This document shows positions 7,515 through 16,255 of a DNA stretch of 64,000 bases, piece by piece; positions within the stretch are counted from its first letter, which is position 1; every line of letters starts with the position of its first letter. Made by a program: the position numbers and the translations under genes. The notes below the pieces were generated by a model, which was given only the letters and a program-made list of their open reading frames with translations, did no database searches and was not told the DNA's origin. Source of the DNA: Tardiphaga sp. 709 (GTDB taxonomy: Bacteria; Pseudomonadota; Alphaproteobacteria; Rhizobiales; Xanthobacteraceae); assembly GCF_032401055.1 (NCBI RefSeq), contig NZ_CP135529.1, positions 496,001 to 560,000 of the forward strand, in the 5' to 3' direction.

Positions 7515-8540
7515 ATGAACCTGCTCGAATCGCTCCCCACCGTGATCGGTATCGCCGCCGTGGCACCAGCTCTGCTGTTGCTGTGGCTGGTGATTGCTGC
7601 CGATGAACGGCCGGGACCGCCCGGGTTGGTCTGGGCGTCATTCCTGCTGGGGGCCGCCAGCATCTCCCTGCTCGGCTATGCCCGCGCGCTGTTCGCGGCA
7701 ATTCCGGGTCTTACGGACAACCCGACCCTGGCCATGGTGCTCCACGCCGTGTTTGGCGTCGCCGCGCCGGAGGAGATCGTGAAGATCTTCGTCATCATCG
7801 CGGTGTCCACCCAGCGCGCCCGGACGGCCGATCCAATGGACACGGTGGTTTACGGCGCCGCCGCCGGCCTCGGCTTCGCCGCCTACGAGAATCTCGTCTA
7901 TCTCCTGCAATATCCCGAGATGTGGCGGACGCTCGCGGTGCTGCGCAGCGTACTGACCGTGCCGTTTCACGGCGCGCTCGGCGTCATCGCCGGCGCCTAT
8001 ATCGCCATCACCCGCTCCGGCCGCGCGCTCGGCGCCCATCGCCGCGACGGCTGGGCTTTCATTCGCACACCCATGCTCATTGTTCTCGCGCCGGTGACGC
8101 TGCATGCCTGTTTCGATCTTCCTTTGCTGACGCTGCAGCGACATCCGGAGATCGTCGGCGTGATGCGCCGCGTGCTCGAGGCCGCCGGCGTGGTGATTGG
8201 CTTCGGCACCATTGCGCTGGCGGCGCGGCTGGTCAGGCGGATCGGCGCGCATCATGCGCCACATACCGAGGTGTCACGCGAGCGGCTCAGCCAGTTGCGC
8301 GGCATGTGGGCGCTGCTGGTCGCCGGCGGCGGCGCGGGCTTTGCCGGCACAGCCTTTTTGCTGACCTCGATTCATCACTGGTTTACGAACCCGGCGCGCA
8401 ACGTCACCATGGTGCTGATCCCACTCGGTCTGGCATCGATCGCCATCGGGGCAGTGCTGCTGGTGCTGACGACGACGGCCTATATTCTCGGTCGCAACCG
8501 CATGCGCACGGCCGCACCGGCCATGACCATGCAGTCGTAA
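7515..8540 (+). CDS. PrsW-family intramembrane metalloprotease
   Basis: 341 aa, polytopic. The family motifs appear in order: PEEIVK (metal-binding Glu pair), GLGFAAYENLVY (G-x-G-F-x3-E-N) and PFHGALGVIAGAY, followed by LHACFDLPL, matching the H-A-x-x-D motif. PrsW enzymes cut membrane proteins such as anti-sigma factors; the substrate here is unknown. The C-terminal 100 residues add further membrane segments after an Arg-rich loop. No anti-sigma gene lies nearby. Confidence 0.85.
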   Translation: MNLLESLPTVIGIAAVAPALLLLWLVIAADERPGPPGLVWASFLLGAASISLLGYARALFAAIPGLTDNPTLAMVLHAVFGVAAPEEIVKIFVIIAVSTQRARTADPMDTVVYGAAAGLGFAAYENLVYLLQYPEMWRTLAVLRSVLTVPFHGALGVIAGAYIAITRSGRALGAHRRDGWAFIRTPMLIVLAPVTLHACFDLPLLTLQRHPEIVGVMRRVLEAAGVVIGFGTIALAARLVRRIGAHHAPHTEVSRERLSQLRGMWALLVAGGGAGFAGTAFLLTSIHHWFTNPARNVTMVLIPLGLASIAIGAVLLVLTTTAYILGRNRMRTAAPAMTMQS

Positions 8541-8663
8541 CGTTCAAGACCTCGCGCGACATTCGAGTTATACCCGATCAACAAACTTGCACGCTTCCGC
8601 GTGTGAGCGGATAAATGCGAGGCACGGCCAGCATGCTGCCGGCCAGATCGGGACATCGCCGCC

Positions 8664-9239
8664 ATGACCATGCCGCCCAACCTCGCCGAGTTGCAATCGA
8701 AGATGAGCGCCGCCGTGCGCGCACATTGGAAGGCATTTCTGATCGAGGGCATCGTGCTGGTGATCCTCGGCTTCGCCGCGATGATCGTGCCGCAGGTGGC
8801 CAGTATCGCCGTTACCGTCATGCTTGGCTGGATGTTCTTCATCTCGGGCGTTGCAGCGCTGCTGATGACTTTCTGGGCCCGTCAGACACCAGGCTTCATC
8901 TGGTCGCTGATTTCAGCAATCCTCGGCATCGGCGCCGGCATCATTCTGCTTACGCGCCCGGCCGAAAGCACGCTGACACTGACATTCGTGGTTGGCGTCT
9001 ATTTCCTCGCCGAGGGCGTAGCGACCATCATGTACGCGCTCCAGCATCGCAAGGAATTGTCGGAGCGCTGGAGCTGGATGGCCTTCTCCGGCCTGATGGA
9101 TATCGTGATCGCCTTCATCATCATCTCGGGCCTGCCCGGCACGGCAGCCTGGGCCATCGGCTTGATGGTCGGCATCAATCTGGTGATCGGCGGCGCTTCG
9201 CTGATCGGCTTGGCGATGGCCGCCCGCAAGAAGGCCTGA
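8664..9239 (+). CDS. HdeD-family (DUF308) membrane protein
   Basis: 191 aa with about six hydrophobic segments (FLIEGIVLVILGFAAMIVPQ, then VTVMLGWMFFISGVAALLM, and so on), arranged as the repeated two-helix DUF308 unit seen in HdeD acid-resistance proteins. The start at 8664 has a second in-frame ATG two codons later. It is monocistronic by spacing. The stress role is inferred from the family only. Confidence 0.82.
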   Translation: MTMPPNLAELQSKMSAAVRAHWKAFLIEGIVLVILGFAAMIVPQVASIAVTVMLGWMFFISGVAALLMTFWARQTPGFIWSLISAILGIGAGIILLTRPAESTLTLTFVVGVYFLAEGVATIMYALQHRKELSERWSWMAFSGLMDIVIAFIIISGLPGTAAWAIGLMVGINLVIGGASLIGLAMAARKKA

Positions 9240-9262
9240 CCCCGCCAACTGTCTGCAGGGGC

Positions 9263-9541
9263 TCAGCAGCCCTTGCAGATATTCTTGATCATGCGATCAA
9301 GTTCGCGATCCTGCGCGTCAATGCGGGACGGATCGTTCTTGCCGGTCTCGGGCGGCAGATCACCCGGGCGTGGCTGGCGATGGCCGACGGGAGCCTCTGG
9401 CAGAGCGCCGCCGCTGTTGGTCTGTGTGGTCGGCTGCGAGCGCAGGCCCTTGGGTGGCAGGTTGCGGGACGAATCCTGCGCCAGAGCCAGCGAATGGCCG
9501 AGAACGAACAGGCCTGCCGTCATCACGAACAATGTTTTCAT
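9263..9541 (-). CDS. Small secreted protein, unknown function
   Basis: 92 aa from the ATG at 9541. A signal peptide (KTLFVMTAGLFVLGHSLALA) is followed by a Pro/Gly-rich polar region and a helical C-terminus with two Cys (NICKGC). The frame is open further upstream, but the signal peptide fixes the start. It is probably periplasmic; no family is recognised. Confidence 0.65.
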   Translation of the reverse strand: MKTLFVMTAGLFVLGHSLALAQDSSRNLPPKGLRSQPTTQTNSGGALPEAPVGHRQPRPGDLPPETGKNDPSRIDAQDRELDRMIKNICKGC

Positions 9542-9581
9542 TTTTTGTCTCCGACACCAGGTGGCGCGTGTAAGCCGATCG

Positions 9582-10682
9582 CTACGGCTTCGGTGGATAG
9601 ATATGAACGTCGCCGCAGTAATCCACAACACGATAGACCGATTCCGCAGAAGCTTCACCGTCAGGCTTGAGGCTGATTGAAGAATTCTCAGACAAATATT
9701 CGGGACCGATCGGCGCCTTGCCATAACCGCCGGGAATATCGAGCACATAATCCGGCTGGCACAATCCGGAAACATTGCCTCGAATGGCGCGCATCAAGGC
9801 CTGTCCCTCCGCGATGCTGGTGCGCAAATGTGCGGTGCCGGGCGCGAGGTCGCCATGATGCAGATAATAGGGCCTGATGCGGCATTCGACGAAGCCGCGC
9901 ATCAGTGCCGTCAGCGTCGCCGCATCGTCATTGACGCCGCGCAGCAATACCGACTGGCTCACCATGGGAATGCCGGCATCCACCATCAGCGCGCAGGCCG
10001 CACGTGCAGCATCCGTCAGCTCGCGCGGATGATTGGCATGCAGCGCCACCCATGTGCTGGCACCCGTGACCTTCAATGCCTCCACCATCTCCGCGCTCAC
10101 GCGGCCGGGATCGGCCACGGGGACCCGCGTATGCAATCGAATGATCTTTACATGCGGGATATCAGCGAGATCCGCCATGATCTCGCTCAATCGTCGCGGC
10201 GACAGCATGAGGGGATCGCCGCCGGTGAGGATTACCTCCCAGATCTCGTCATGGCTGCGAATGTAATCCAGCGCGGCTGAATAGGCGTCGGGTGACAGCG
10301 CGGTCTCCTTGCCCGGCCCCACCATCTCGCGGCGGAAACAGAACCGGCAATACACCGCGCAGACATGTACCAGCTTGAACAGCACACGGTCGGGATAGCG
10401 ATGCACGATGCCGTCGATTGGCGCGTGGGCGTGATCACCGATCGGATCAGCGTTCTCTTCAGGCTGCGCGTTCAGTTCATCCACACTCGGAATGTACTGA
10501 CGCGCGATCGGATCGTTGGGATCGCTGCTGTCGATCAGTGCGGCTACGGCCGGCGTCACCGAAACGGCATAACGCGCGGCGACTTTCTCCAGATCAGCCA
10601 ACGTCGACGCCGGCGCGAGACCGTTTGCAATGAGCTCGCCGGGTTGTCGCAGGGTTGTTGCAACTTTCACGTGACGGTTCAT
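9582..10682 (-). CDS. epmB: EF-P (R)-beta-lysine 2,3-aminomutase, radical SAM
   Basis: 366 aa. The radical-SAM cluster motif is CAVYCRFCF (C-x3-C-x2-C), followed by the KamA-type GGDPLML and HHGDLAPGT motifs. EpmB converts L-lysine to (R)-beta-lysine, which EpmA then attaches to elongation factor P. The ATG at 10682 overlaps the epmA stop by four bases (ATGA), so the two enzymes are co-translated. The efp gene lies divergently 1.2 kb away, completing the pathway. The short length is typical of EpmB rather than of the longer lysine-fermenting aminomutases. Confidence 0.9.
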   Translation of the reverse strand: MNRHVKVATTLRQPGELIANGLAPASTLADLEKVAARYAVSVTPAVAALIDSSDPNDPIARQYIPSVDELNAQPEENADPIGDHAHAPIDGIVHRYPDRVLFKLVHVCAVYCRFCFRREMVGPGKETALSPDAYSAALDYIRSHDEIWEVILTGGDPLMLSPRRLSEIMADLADIPHVKIIRLHTRVPVADPGRVSAEMVEALKVTGASTWVALHANHPRELTDAARAACALMVDAGIPMVSQSVLLRGVNDDAATLTALMRGFVECRIRPYYLHHGDLAPGTAHLRTSIAEGQALMRAIRGNVSGLCQPDYVLDIPGGYGKAPIGPEYLSENSSISLKPDGEASAESVYRVVDYCGDVHIYPPKP

Positions 10683-11731
10683 GACGCACCTGCGGGCGGC
10701 GTCCACACCACCAGATCGATCCGCGTCGCGCGGGACGCCAGCATCACCAGCCGGTCGAAGCCGAGTGCTACGCCAGATGCTGCCGGCATTGCCGCCACGG
10801 CTTCAAGAAACTCCTCATCGAGCGGATAGCGCTCGCCATAGCGACGCTCCTTTTCATCCATCGCTTCCGTGAAGCGGCGGCGCTGTTCGTCAGCATCGGT
10901 CAGCTCGCCGAAGCCATTGGCGAGTTCGACGCCGCAGGCATAGACCTCAAAGCGTTCGGCGATGCGTGGATCACCCGCTTTTGTGCGCGCCAATGCCGCC
11001 TCCGGTGACGGATATTCGAACAATACCGTCATTCGCCCCTGCCCGAGATGCGGCTCGACATGCTCGACCAAAATCTTGCTGAAAATATCCGACCAGGTAT
11101 CGTCGTCGCTGATCCGCACCTTGCCAGTTGCCGCAGCCGCCAGCTTAGCGCGATCACCCTCGGCACCATCAATGCTTGCGAGCAGATCGATATCCGCAAA
11201 ACGCGTGAACGCCGCTGCCACGGTCAGCATCTCCGGCTCCGCAAATGGATCGGCAACCTGACCGCGAAACGTGAACTGCTTGGTGCCTGTCGCCTGCGCG
11301 GCGCATGCAATGATCGCCACGCAATCGGCGATCACGGCCTCATAGCTCTCTTCGGCACGATACCATTCCAGCATCGTGAATTCAGGCAGGTGCTTGTCGC
11401 CGCGCTCCCGGTCGCGAAACACCCGGGCGAATTCGAAGATCCTGGCCTCGCCGGCCGCCAGCAGTTTCTTGCAGGCGAATTCCGGCGATGTCCGCAGATA
11501 CCGCAAGAGCCGCTCGCCGTCGCGGTCGATCAATGTCGTCTTTGGCGCATGCAGATGGGTCTCATTGCCCGGTGAGACCTGCAGGACGCCAGTCTCGACC
11601 TCCAGGAAGCCCTGAGCCTCGAACCACGCACGGATACTCTTCGTGATCGCACCCCGCGCCAGCAGGAAGCCCCGGCGGTCCTGGTGCCGCGCCGGGCTCC
11701 ACCAGGGCGACGGACGGTTAGTTCCAGTCAT
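10679..11731 (-). CDS. epmA: EF-P lysine ligase (GenX/PoxA type)
   Basis: 350 aa from the ATG at 11731. It is a class II aminoacyl-tRNA-synthetase catalytic core without the anticodon-binding domain: LRTSPEFACKKLL, RVFRDRERGDKHLPEFTMLEW (motif 2) and the C-terminal ASGVALGFDRLVML (motif 3). EpmA adds beta-lysine to the conserved lysine of EF-P. It is the first gene of an epmA-epmB operon divergent from efp. The length matches E. coli EpmA (about 325 aa) rather than full LysRS (about 500 aa). Confidence 0.92.
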   Translation of the reverse strand: MTGTNRPSPWWSPARHQDRRGFLLARGAITKSIRAWFEAQGFLEVETGVLQVSPGNETHLHAPKTTLIDRDGERLLRYLRTSPEFACKKLLAAGEARIFEFARVFRDRERGDKHLPEFTMLEWYRAEESYEAVIADCVAIIACAAQATGTKQFTFRGQVADPFAEPEMLTVAAAFTRFADIDLLASIDGAEGDRAKLAAAATGKVRISDDDTWSDIFSKILVEHVEPHLGQGRMTVLFEYPSPEAALARTKAGDPRIAERFEVYACGVELANGFGELTDADEQRRRFTEAMDEKERRYGERYPLDEEFLEAVAAMPAASGVALGFDRLVMLASRATRIDLVVWTPPAGAS

Positions 11732-11869
11732 CAGCAAACGGCCCTTTTGGGTTGCAAAACGCTGGCATCGCCGCGTGAAATCAGTATGTTGCCCCCCGAA
11801 ACCGCTTCGCTGGCCACGGGACACACACGTCCGGATCGGTCCCGGGCCTGAAATCTAGGAAATATATCT

Positions 11870-12436
11870 GTGAAAGTCATCGCCAGTTCTATTCGCAAGG
11901 GCAACGTCATCGAGCAGGAAGGCAAGCTCTACGTGGTTCTGTCCGCGGAGAACATCCACCCCGGCAAGGGAACTCCTGTCAGTCAGATCGAAATGCGCCG
12001 AATCAGCGACGGTGTGAAGATCTCGGAGCGCTACAAGACCACTGACCAGGTGGAAAAGGCGACGATTGAAGACCAGAATTTCAATTACCTTTACAAGGAT
12101 GCCGACGGCTTCCACTTCATGAACAACGACAATTACGACCAGGTTCAGGTGCAGAAAGACGTCATCGGTGATGCCGAGCCTTATCTGCAGGAGAACATGA
12201 CCGTGAAGCTGTCGCTGCATGGTCTGGTTCCGGTGGCGATCCAGATGCCGCAGCGCGCGACCCTCGAAGTCGTCGATACCGAGCCGGTGACCAAGGGCCA
12301 GACCGCATCGTCGTCCTACAAGCCCGCGATGCTGTCCAACGGCGTCCGCACCAACGTGCCGCCGCATGTCGGCACCGGCACCCGCATCGTGGTGCTGATC
12401 GAGGACGGCTCCTACATCGAACGCGCCAAGGACTAA
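11870..12436 (+). CDS. efp: Elongation factor P
   Basis: 188 aa with a GTG start preceded by AGGAA. Three beta-barrel domains are in the normal order: KOW-like N-terminal domain with the modification loop HPGKGT (Lys33, equivalent to E. coli Lys34), a central OB domain, and the C-terminal OB domain ending in [22 protein letters not shown] relieves ribosome stalling at polyproline. The modifying enzymes EpmA and EpmB are encoded divergently, so Lys33 is expected to carry beta-lysine. Confidence 0.96.
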   Translation: MKVIASSIRKGNVIEQEGKLYVVLSAENIHPGKGTPVSQIEMRRISDGVKISERYKTTDQVEKATIEDQNFNYLYKDADGFHFMNNDNYDQVQVQKDVIGDAEPYLQENMTVKLSLHGLVPVAIQMPQRATLEVVDTEPVTKGQTASSSYKPAMLSNGVRTNVPPHVGTGTRIVVLIEDGSYIERAKD

Positions 12437-12476
12437 AAGCTCCCGACCGTCGCAGGATTGCCGCAGCTTTTTCGCT

Positions 12477-12516
12477 AGACCGCCGGAAGCCCAAAAGGGC
12501 TGTCGGCGGTCTTTTT
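12477..12516 (+). terminator. Rho-independent terminator after efp
   Basis: Stem arms AGACCGCCG (12477-12485) and CGGCGGTCT (12504-12512), with an inner extension AGCCC/GGGCT around an AAAA loop, followed by a T run. It lies 40 bases after the efp stop. Confidence 0.88.
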
Positions 12517-12603
12517 CATGCGTGACTTCAGTACGTTGGCTGCCTCCCCGCGCCGCGACGCATTGCCCCTGCCGCCGCGCAAGTCATGCGGCTACAATGG
12601 GGT

Positions 12604-13833
12604 ATGACCACGCGCGATTCCCTGATCGACCGACGCCGCCTGCTCCGTTCCGGCCTGGGTGCCGGCGCGCTGTTGGCGCTGCCCAAGACCGCCTTTGCGG
12701 CGCCCGCGGGCTTCGACGCGTGGCGCGACGGCTTTCGTGCAAAGGCAATTGCCAAAGGCGTCTCCGACGCGACCTATTCGCGCGTGATGGGCCGCACCGA
12801 GCCGGACATGTCCGTGTTCACCAAGATGCAGAAGCAGCCGGAATTTCACGAGCAGCTCTGGCAATACATCAATCGCCGCGCCTCCGACTGGCGCATCGCC
12901 GCCGGCAAGGAGGCGCTGCGCAAGAACGAAGCCGTGTTCGACCGCATCGAGCGCGACTTCGGCGTCGAGCGCGGCACGCTGCTGGCGCTTTGGGGCGTCG
13001 AGTCCGCCTATGGCGATCCCATCGTGCAACAGAACCATATGCGGCCGGTATTTCCGTCGCTCGCCGCACTGGCGTGGAACGAACCGCGCCGCCGCGCGTA
13101 TTGGGAAACCGAACTCATCAACGCGCTGAAGATCGTCGACAAGGGCTGGGGCACGCCGGACGAGATGCGCGGCTCATGGGCCGGCGCGATGGGGCATACG
13201 CAATGGATGCCTGAGGTGTGGCTCAATGTCGGAATCGACTATGACCGCGACGGCCGCGTCTCGCCGTTCGGCAAGCCCGATGATGCACTCGGCTCCAGCG
13301 CACGCTTCCTCGTCAATCGCGGCAAATATCCACGCGGCGAACATTGGGGCTACGAGGTCCGCGCCAACGGCGCCGCCTCATCGGATAGCAATCGCAGCTT
13401 TGCAGCATGGTCTTCGGCAGGCGTCACGCGTGCCGACGGCCAGCCTTTCCCGCAGCCGAATGCCAATGCCAAGCTCTGGGTGCCTGTGCAGGGCGGCCCG
13501 GCCTTCCTGCTCGGTCAGGGCTTCTATGCGGTGCGCAGCTACAATCCGTCGATGAACTATGCGCTGGCGATCTGCCATCTCGGCGATCGCATTCTCGGCG
13601 CGCCGCCTTTCCTCCAGCCGTTCCCCGGCTCGGAACGCGCGCTGACGCTCGCCGAAGTGCAGGAAGTGCAGACCCGCCTCACTCGTGCCGGCTTCGACAC
13701 CGGCGGAACCGATGGCCGCGTCGGCAACGACACGATGAAGGCGGTGAAGGACTATCAGACGAAGATGGGTCTGCTGCCGGCGGATGGCTATGGCGGGCTG
13801 AAGGTCCTCGCGCGGTTGCGGCAAGGCGGCTGA
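12604..13833 (+). CDS. Lytic murein transglycosylase (MltB-like) with peptidoglycan-binding domain
   Basis: 409 aa from ATG 12604 (another ATG at 12586 is less likely). The N-terminus is a twin-arginine-type signal (DRRRLLRSGLGAGALLALP, Ala-rich cleavage region). The SLT_2 catalytic domain holds the catalytic Glu in LLALWGVESAYGDP and a GAMGHTQWMPE motif. The last 65 residues form a PG_binding_1 domain (VQEVQTRLTRAGFDTGGTDG). The enzyme cleaves glycan strands to 1,6-anhydro-muropeptides in the periplasm. Confidence 0.9.
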   Translation: MTTRDSLIDRRRLLRSGLGAGALLALPKTAFAAPAGFDAWRDGFRAKAIAKGVSDATYSRVMGRTEPDMSVFTKMQKQPEFHEQLWQYINRRASDWRIAAGKEALRKNEAVFDRIERDFGVERGTLLALWGVESAYGDPIVQQNHMRPVFPSLAALAWNEPRRRAYWETELINALKIVDKGWGTPDEMRGSWAGAMGHTQWMPEVWLNVGIDYDRDGRVSPFGKPDDALGSSARFLVNRGKYPRGEHWGYEVRANGAASSDSNRSFAAWSSAGVTRADGQPFPQPNANAKLWVPVQGGPAFLLGQGFYAVRSYNPSMNYALAICHLGDRILGAPPFLQPFPGSERALTLAEVQEVQTRLTRAGFDTGGTDGRVGNDTMKAVKDYQTKMGLLPADGYGGLKVLARLRQGG

Positions 13834-13842
13834 GCCGCTCCG

Positions 13843-15231
13843 TCAAATCCCCGCCATGCGCTGCGGATCGACATAACGATCATAGTCTTCACCCGAGAGC
13901 AGTCCCAGCGCGATCGCGGCTTCGCGCGGGGGAATGGCTTCGTCCAGCGCCTTCGCTGTGATGAGCGCGACCTTGTCGTAGCCGATCACGGGATTGAGGG
14001 CTGTCGCGAGCAGCGGCGCGTTGGCGACATTCGCAGCGAGCTGTCGCCGATCGACGTCGAGATCGCGGATCAATCGGGACGTGAAGACATCGATGCCGTC
14101 GGCGAGGATGCGGATCGACTGCAAGACGTTGTAGATGATGACCGGCTTGGCAACGTTGAGCTCGAAATTGCCGGATGCGCTGGCTGCGGTGACGACAGCG
14201 TTGTTGCCCATCACCTGAAAACACACCTGCGCAAGCATTTCAGCGATGGTGGGATTGCGCTTGCCAGGCATGATCGACGACGTCAGCCCGTCATGCGGGA
14301 TGACGAGCTCACCGAGTCCGCAGCGCGGACCGGAGCCAAGCAAGCGCACGTCGTTGACGATCTTCAGCAGCGTGACGGCCAGGCCGTTCAGCGCGCCGGA
14401 CACTTCGACCAGCGCGTCATGCGCGCCCATGCCTTCGAACTTGCTCGGGTTCGGGACGAACGTAACGCCGGTCAGTGCGTTCAGGTGCTCGCAAAAGGCG
14501 CTGTCGAATCCCTTTGGCGCATTGAGCCCCGAGCCGACGGCCGTGCCGCCCTGGGGCAGCATCAGCAGACGCGGAAACACGGCTTCAATGCGGTCGATCG
14601 CATGGCCGATCTGACGGGCAAAGGCATCGAATGCCTGCCCCATCGTCATCGGCACTGCATCCATCAGATGCGTGCGTCCGATCTTCACGACATCGGAGAA
14701 CGCGTCCGCCTTGGTGCGGAGCTCGTCGCGCAGCACCTGCAAGGCCGGGAGCAAACGCCTGCGCAACTCCAGCGCCGTTGCCGCATGCATCACGGTCGGA
14801 AAGCTGTCATTCGATGACTGCGAGCAATTGACGTGATCGTTGGGATGCACCGGCGATTTGGTCCCGAGCGGCTGGCCCACCAATTCATTCGCCCGGTTCG
14901 CGATCACCTCATTGGCGTTCATGTTGGTCTGGGTGCCGGAGCCGGTCTGCCAGATCGGCAACGGGAAATGATCGTCGAAACGGCCCTGCTGAAGTTCGAG
15001 TGCCGCTGTCTCGATCGGCGCTGCGATCTCCGGCGTGATCGTGCCGAGCTGCAGATTGGCGCGAACGGCCGCGATCTTCTGCAGAGCGAATGCACGGATC
15101 AGCGCGACCGGGAAACGCTCATCGCTGATCTGGAAGACCTCAAGCGCGCGTTGGGTCTGCGCGCCCCAATAGCGATCCTTCGGCACCGCGATGGTGCCGA
15201 AGGAGTCATGTTCTCTGCGAACGTCACTCAC
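13843..15231 (-). CDS. fumC: Class II fumarate hydratase
   Basis: 462 aa, the usual FumC length. It shows KIGRTHLMDAVPMTMGQ (active-site His) and the superfamily signature loop SSIMPGKRNP with the catalytic Ser. It interconverts fumarate and malate. It is the last gene of a three-gene minus-strand cluster after a Bug-family binding protein and a second lyase of the same superfamily. A role in the cluster's catabolic pathway, rather than only the TCA cycle, is therefore possible. The gap to the next gene upstream is only 9 bases. Confidence 0.9.
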   Translation of the reverse strand: MSDVRREHDSFGTIAVPKDRYWGAQTQRALEVFQISDERFPVALIRAFALQKIAAVRANLQLGTITPEIAAPIETAALELQQGRFDDHFPLPIWQTGSGTQTNMNANEVIANRANELVGQPLGTKSPVHPNDHVNCSQSSNDSFPTVMHAATALELRRRLLPALQVLRDELRTKADAFSDVVKIGRTHLMDAVPMTMGQAFDAFARQIGHAIDRIEAVFPRLLMLPQGGTAVGSGLNAPKGFDSAFCEHLNALTGVTFVPNPSKFEGMGAHDALVEVSGALNGLAVTLLKIVNDVRLLGSGPRCGLGELVIPHDGLTSSIMPGKRNPTIAEMLAQVCFQVMGNNAVVTAASASGNFELNVAKPVIIYNVLQSIRILADGIDVFTSRLIRDLDVDRRQLAANVANAPLLATALNPVIGYDKVALITAKALDEAIPPREAAIALGLLSGEDYDRYVDPQRMAGI

Positions 15232-15240
15232 GAGTTTGGC

Positions 15241-16221
15241 TCACTGCGCGCCGACAACGCCCGCCGCCTTGATGATCGGCGTCCATTTGTCGATCTCGGA
15301 TTTCAGATGCGCGGCCAGCGCATCGGGCGTCGCCCGTTCCGGCGCCACTGGCTGCACGCCGAGCCCGGCAAGCCGGCTCTTCACAGTCTCGTCCTTCAGC
15401 GCCACGTTCAACGCGGCAACGAGTTTGTCGATGATCGGCTTCGGCGTGCCCTTCGGCGCGAACAGGCCGTACCAGACGGTGTAGGTAAAGCCCGGCAAGC
15501 CGGCTTCGGCTGTCGTGGGCAGTTTTGGCAGCGCCGGCGCCTTCTCGGTGCTGGTGACGGCGTAGCCCTTGATCGTGCCGCCATCGACATTGCCGACCAC
15601 GTTGACGATCTGGTCGCACATGACATCGACCTGCCCGCTCATCATGTCGTTCATCGCCGGACCAGCGCCGCGATAGGCGATCTGGGTCGGCTGCGTGCCG
15701 GTCGCCGCGTTGAGCAGCAGGCCGCACAAATGCGAGGCCGATCCGATGCCGGCATGGGCGTAGTTCACTTTCTCCTTGTTCGTCTTCATCCAGACGATCA
15801 GCTCGGCGAGATTGGCGGCCGGGAGATCCTTGCGTGCCACGAACACCGACGGCAGATCGACAGCGAGGCCGATCGGCTCATAGTCCTTGATCGGATCGTA
15901 TTTGAGCTTGGGATACAGCGCGGGATTGGTCGCGTGGCTGATATGGATCAGCAGCAGATTGTAGCCGTCCGGCGGCGAAGCGGCGACCTTGGCGCTGCCG
16001 ATGGAGCCGCCGGCACCCGTCGTGTTCTCGACGATGACCTGCTGCTTCAGCGGGCCGCTCATGCCCTGCGCCAGCAGCCGCGCGATGGTGTCACCGGGGC
16101 CGCCTGCTGAATACGGCATGTTCATGGTGATGGTGCGGGTCGGATAATCCTGCGCCAGACTTGGGCCAGACAGCAGTGCACCGGCGAGCACGAATGCGGT
16201 CGTCAAAATGTTCTTCGTCAT
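15241..16221 (-). CDS. Bug/TctC-family periplasmic substrate-binding protein
   Basis: 326 aa. The signal peptide (ILTTAFVLAGALLSGPSLAQ) precedes the family hallmark YPTRTITMNMPYSAGGPGDTIARLLA and INKLVAAL-type C-terminal lobe. Bug proteins bind carboxylates for tripartite tricarboxylate transporters, but no tctA or tctB is nearby, as is common. It sits between two lyases and probably imports or senses their substrate. Confidence 0.9.
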   Translation of the reverse strand: MTKNILTTAFVLAGALLSGPSLAQDYPTRTITMNMPYSAGGPGDTIARLLAQGMSGPLKQQVIVENTTGAGGSIGSAKVAASPPDGYNLLLIHISHATNPALYPKLKYDPIKDYEPIGLAVDLPSVFVARKDLPAANLAELIVWMKTNKEKVNYAHAGIGSASHLCGLLLNAATGTQPTQIAYRGAGPAMNDMMSGQVDVMCDQIVNVVGNVDGGTIKGYAVTSTEKAPALPKLPTTAEAGLPGFTYTVWYGLFAPKGTPKPIIDKLVAALNVALKDETVKSRLAGLGVQPVAPERATPDALAAHLKSEIDKWTPIIKAAGVVGAQ

Positions 16222-16255
16222 CGAAATTCCTCCCCTGTTGTGTATGTATGTTGTT

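Noticed and set aside
8615-9670. 351-codon plus-strand frame over hdeD-like and neighbouring genes
   Set aside because: Arg/His-rich frame conflicting with the membrane protein and the minus-strand signal-peptide gene.
14833-16110. 425-codon frame antisense to fumC and the Bug protein
   Set aside because: Shadow; both minus-strand genes have family signatures.
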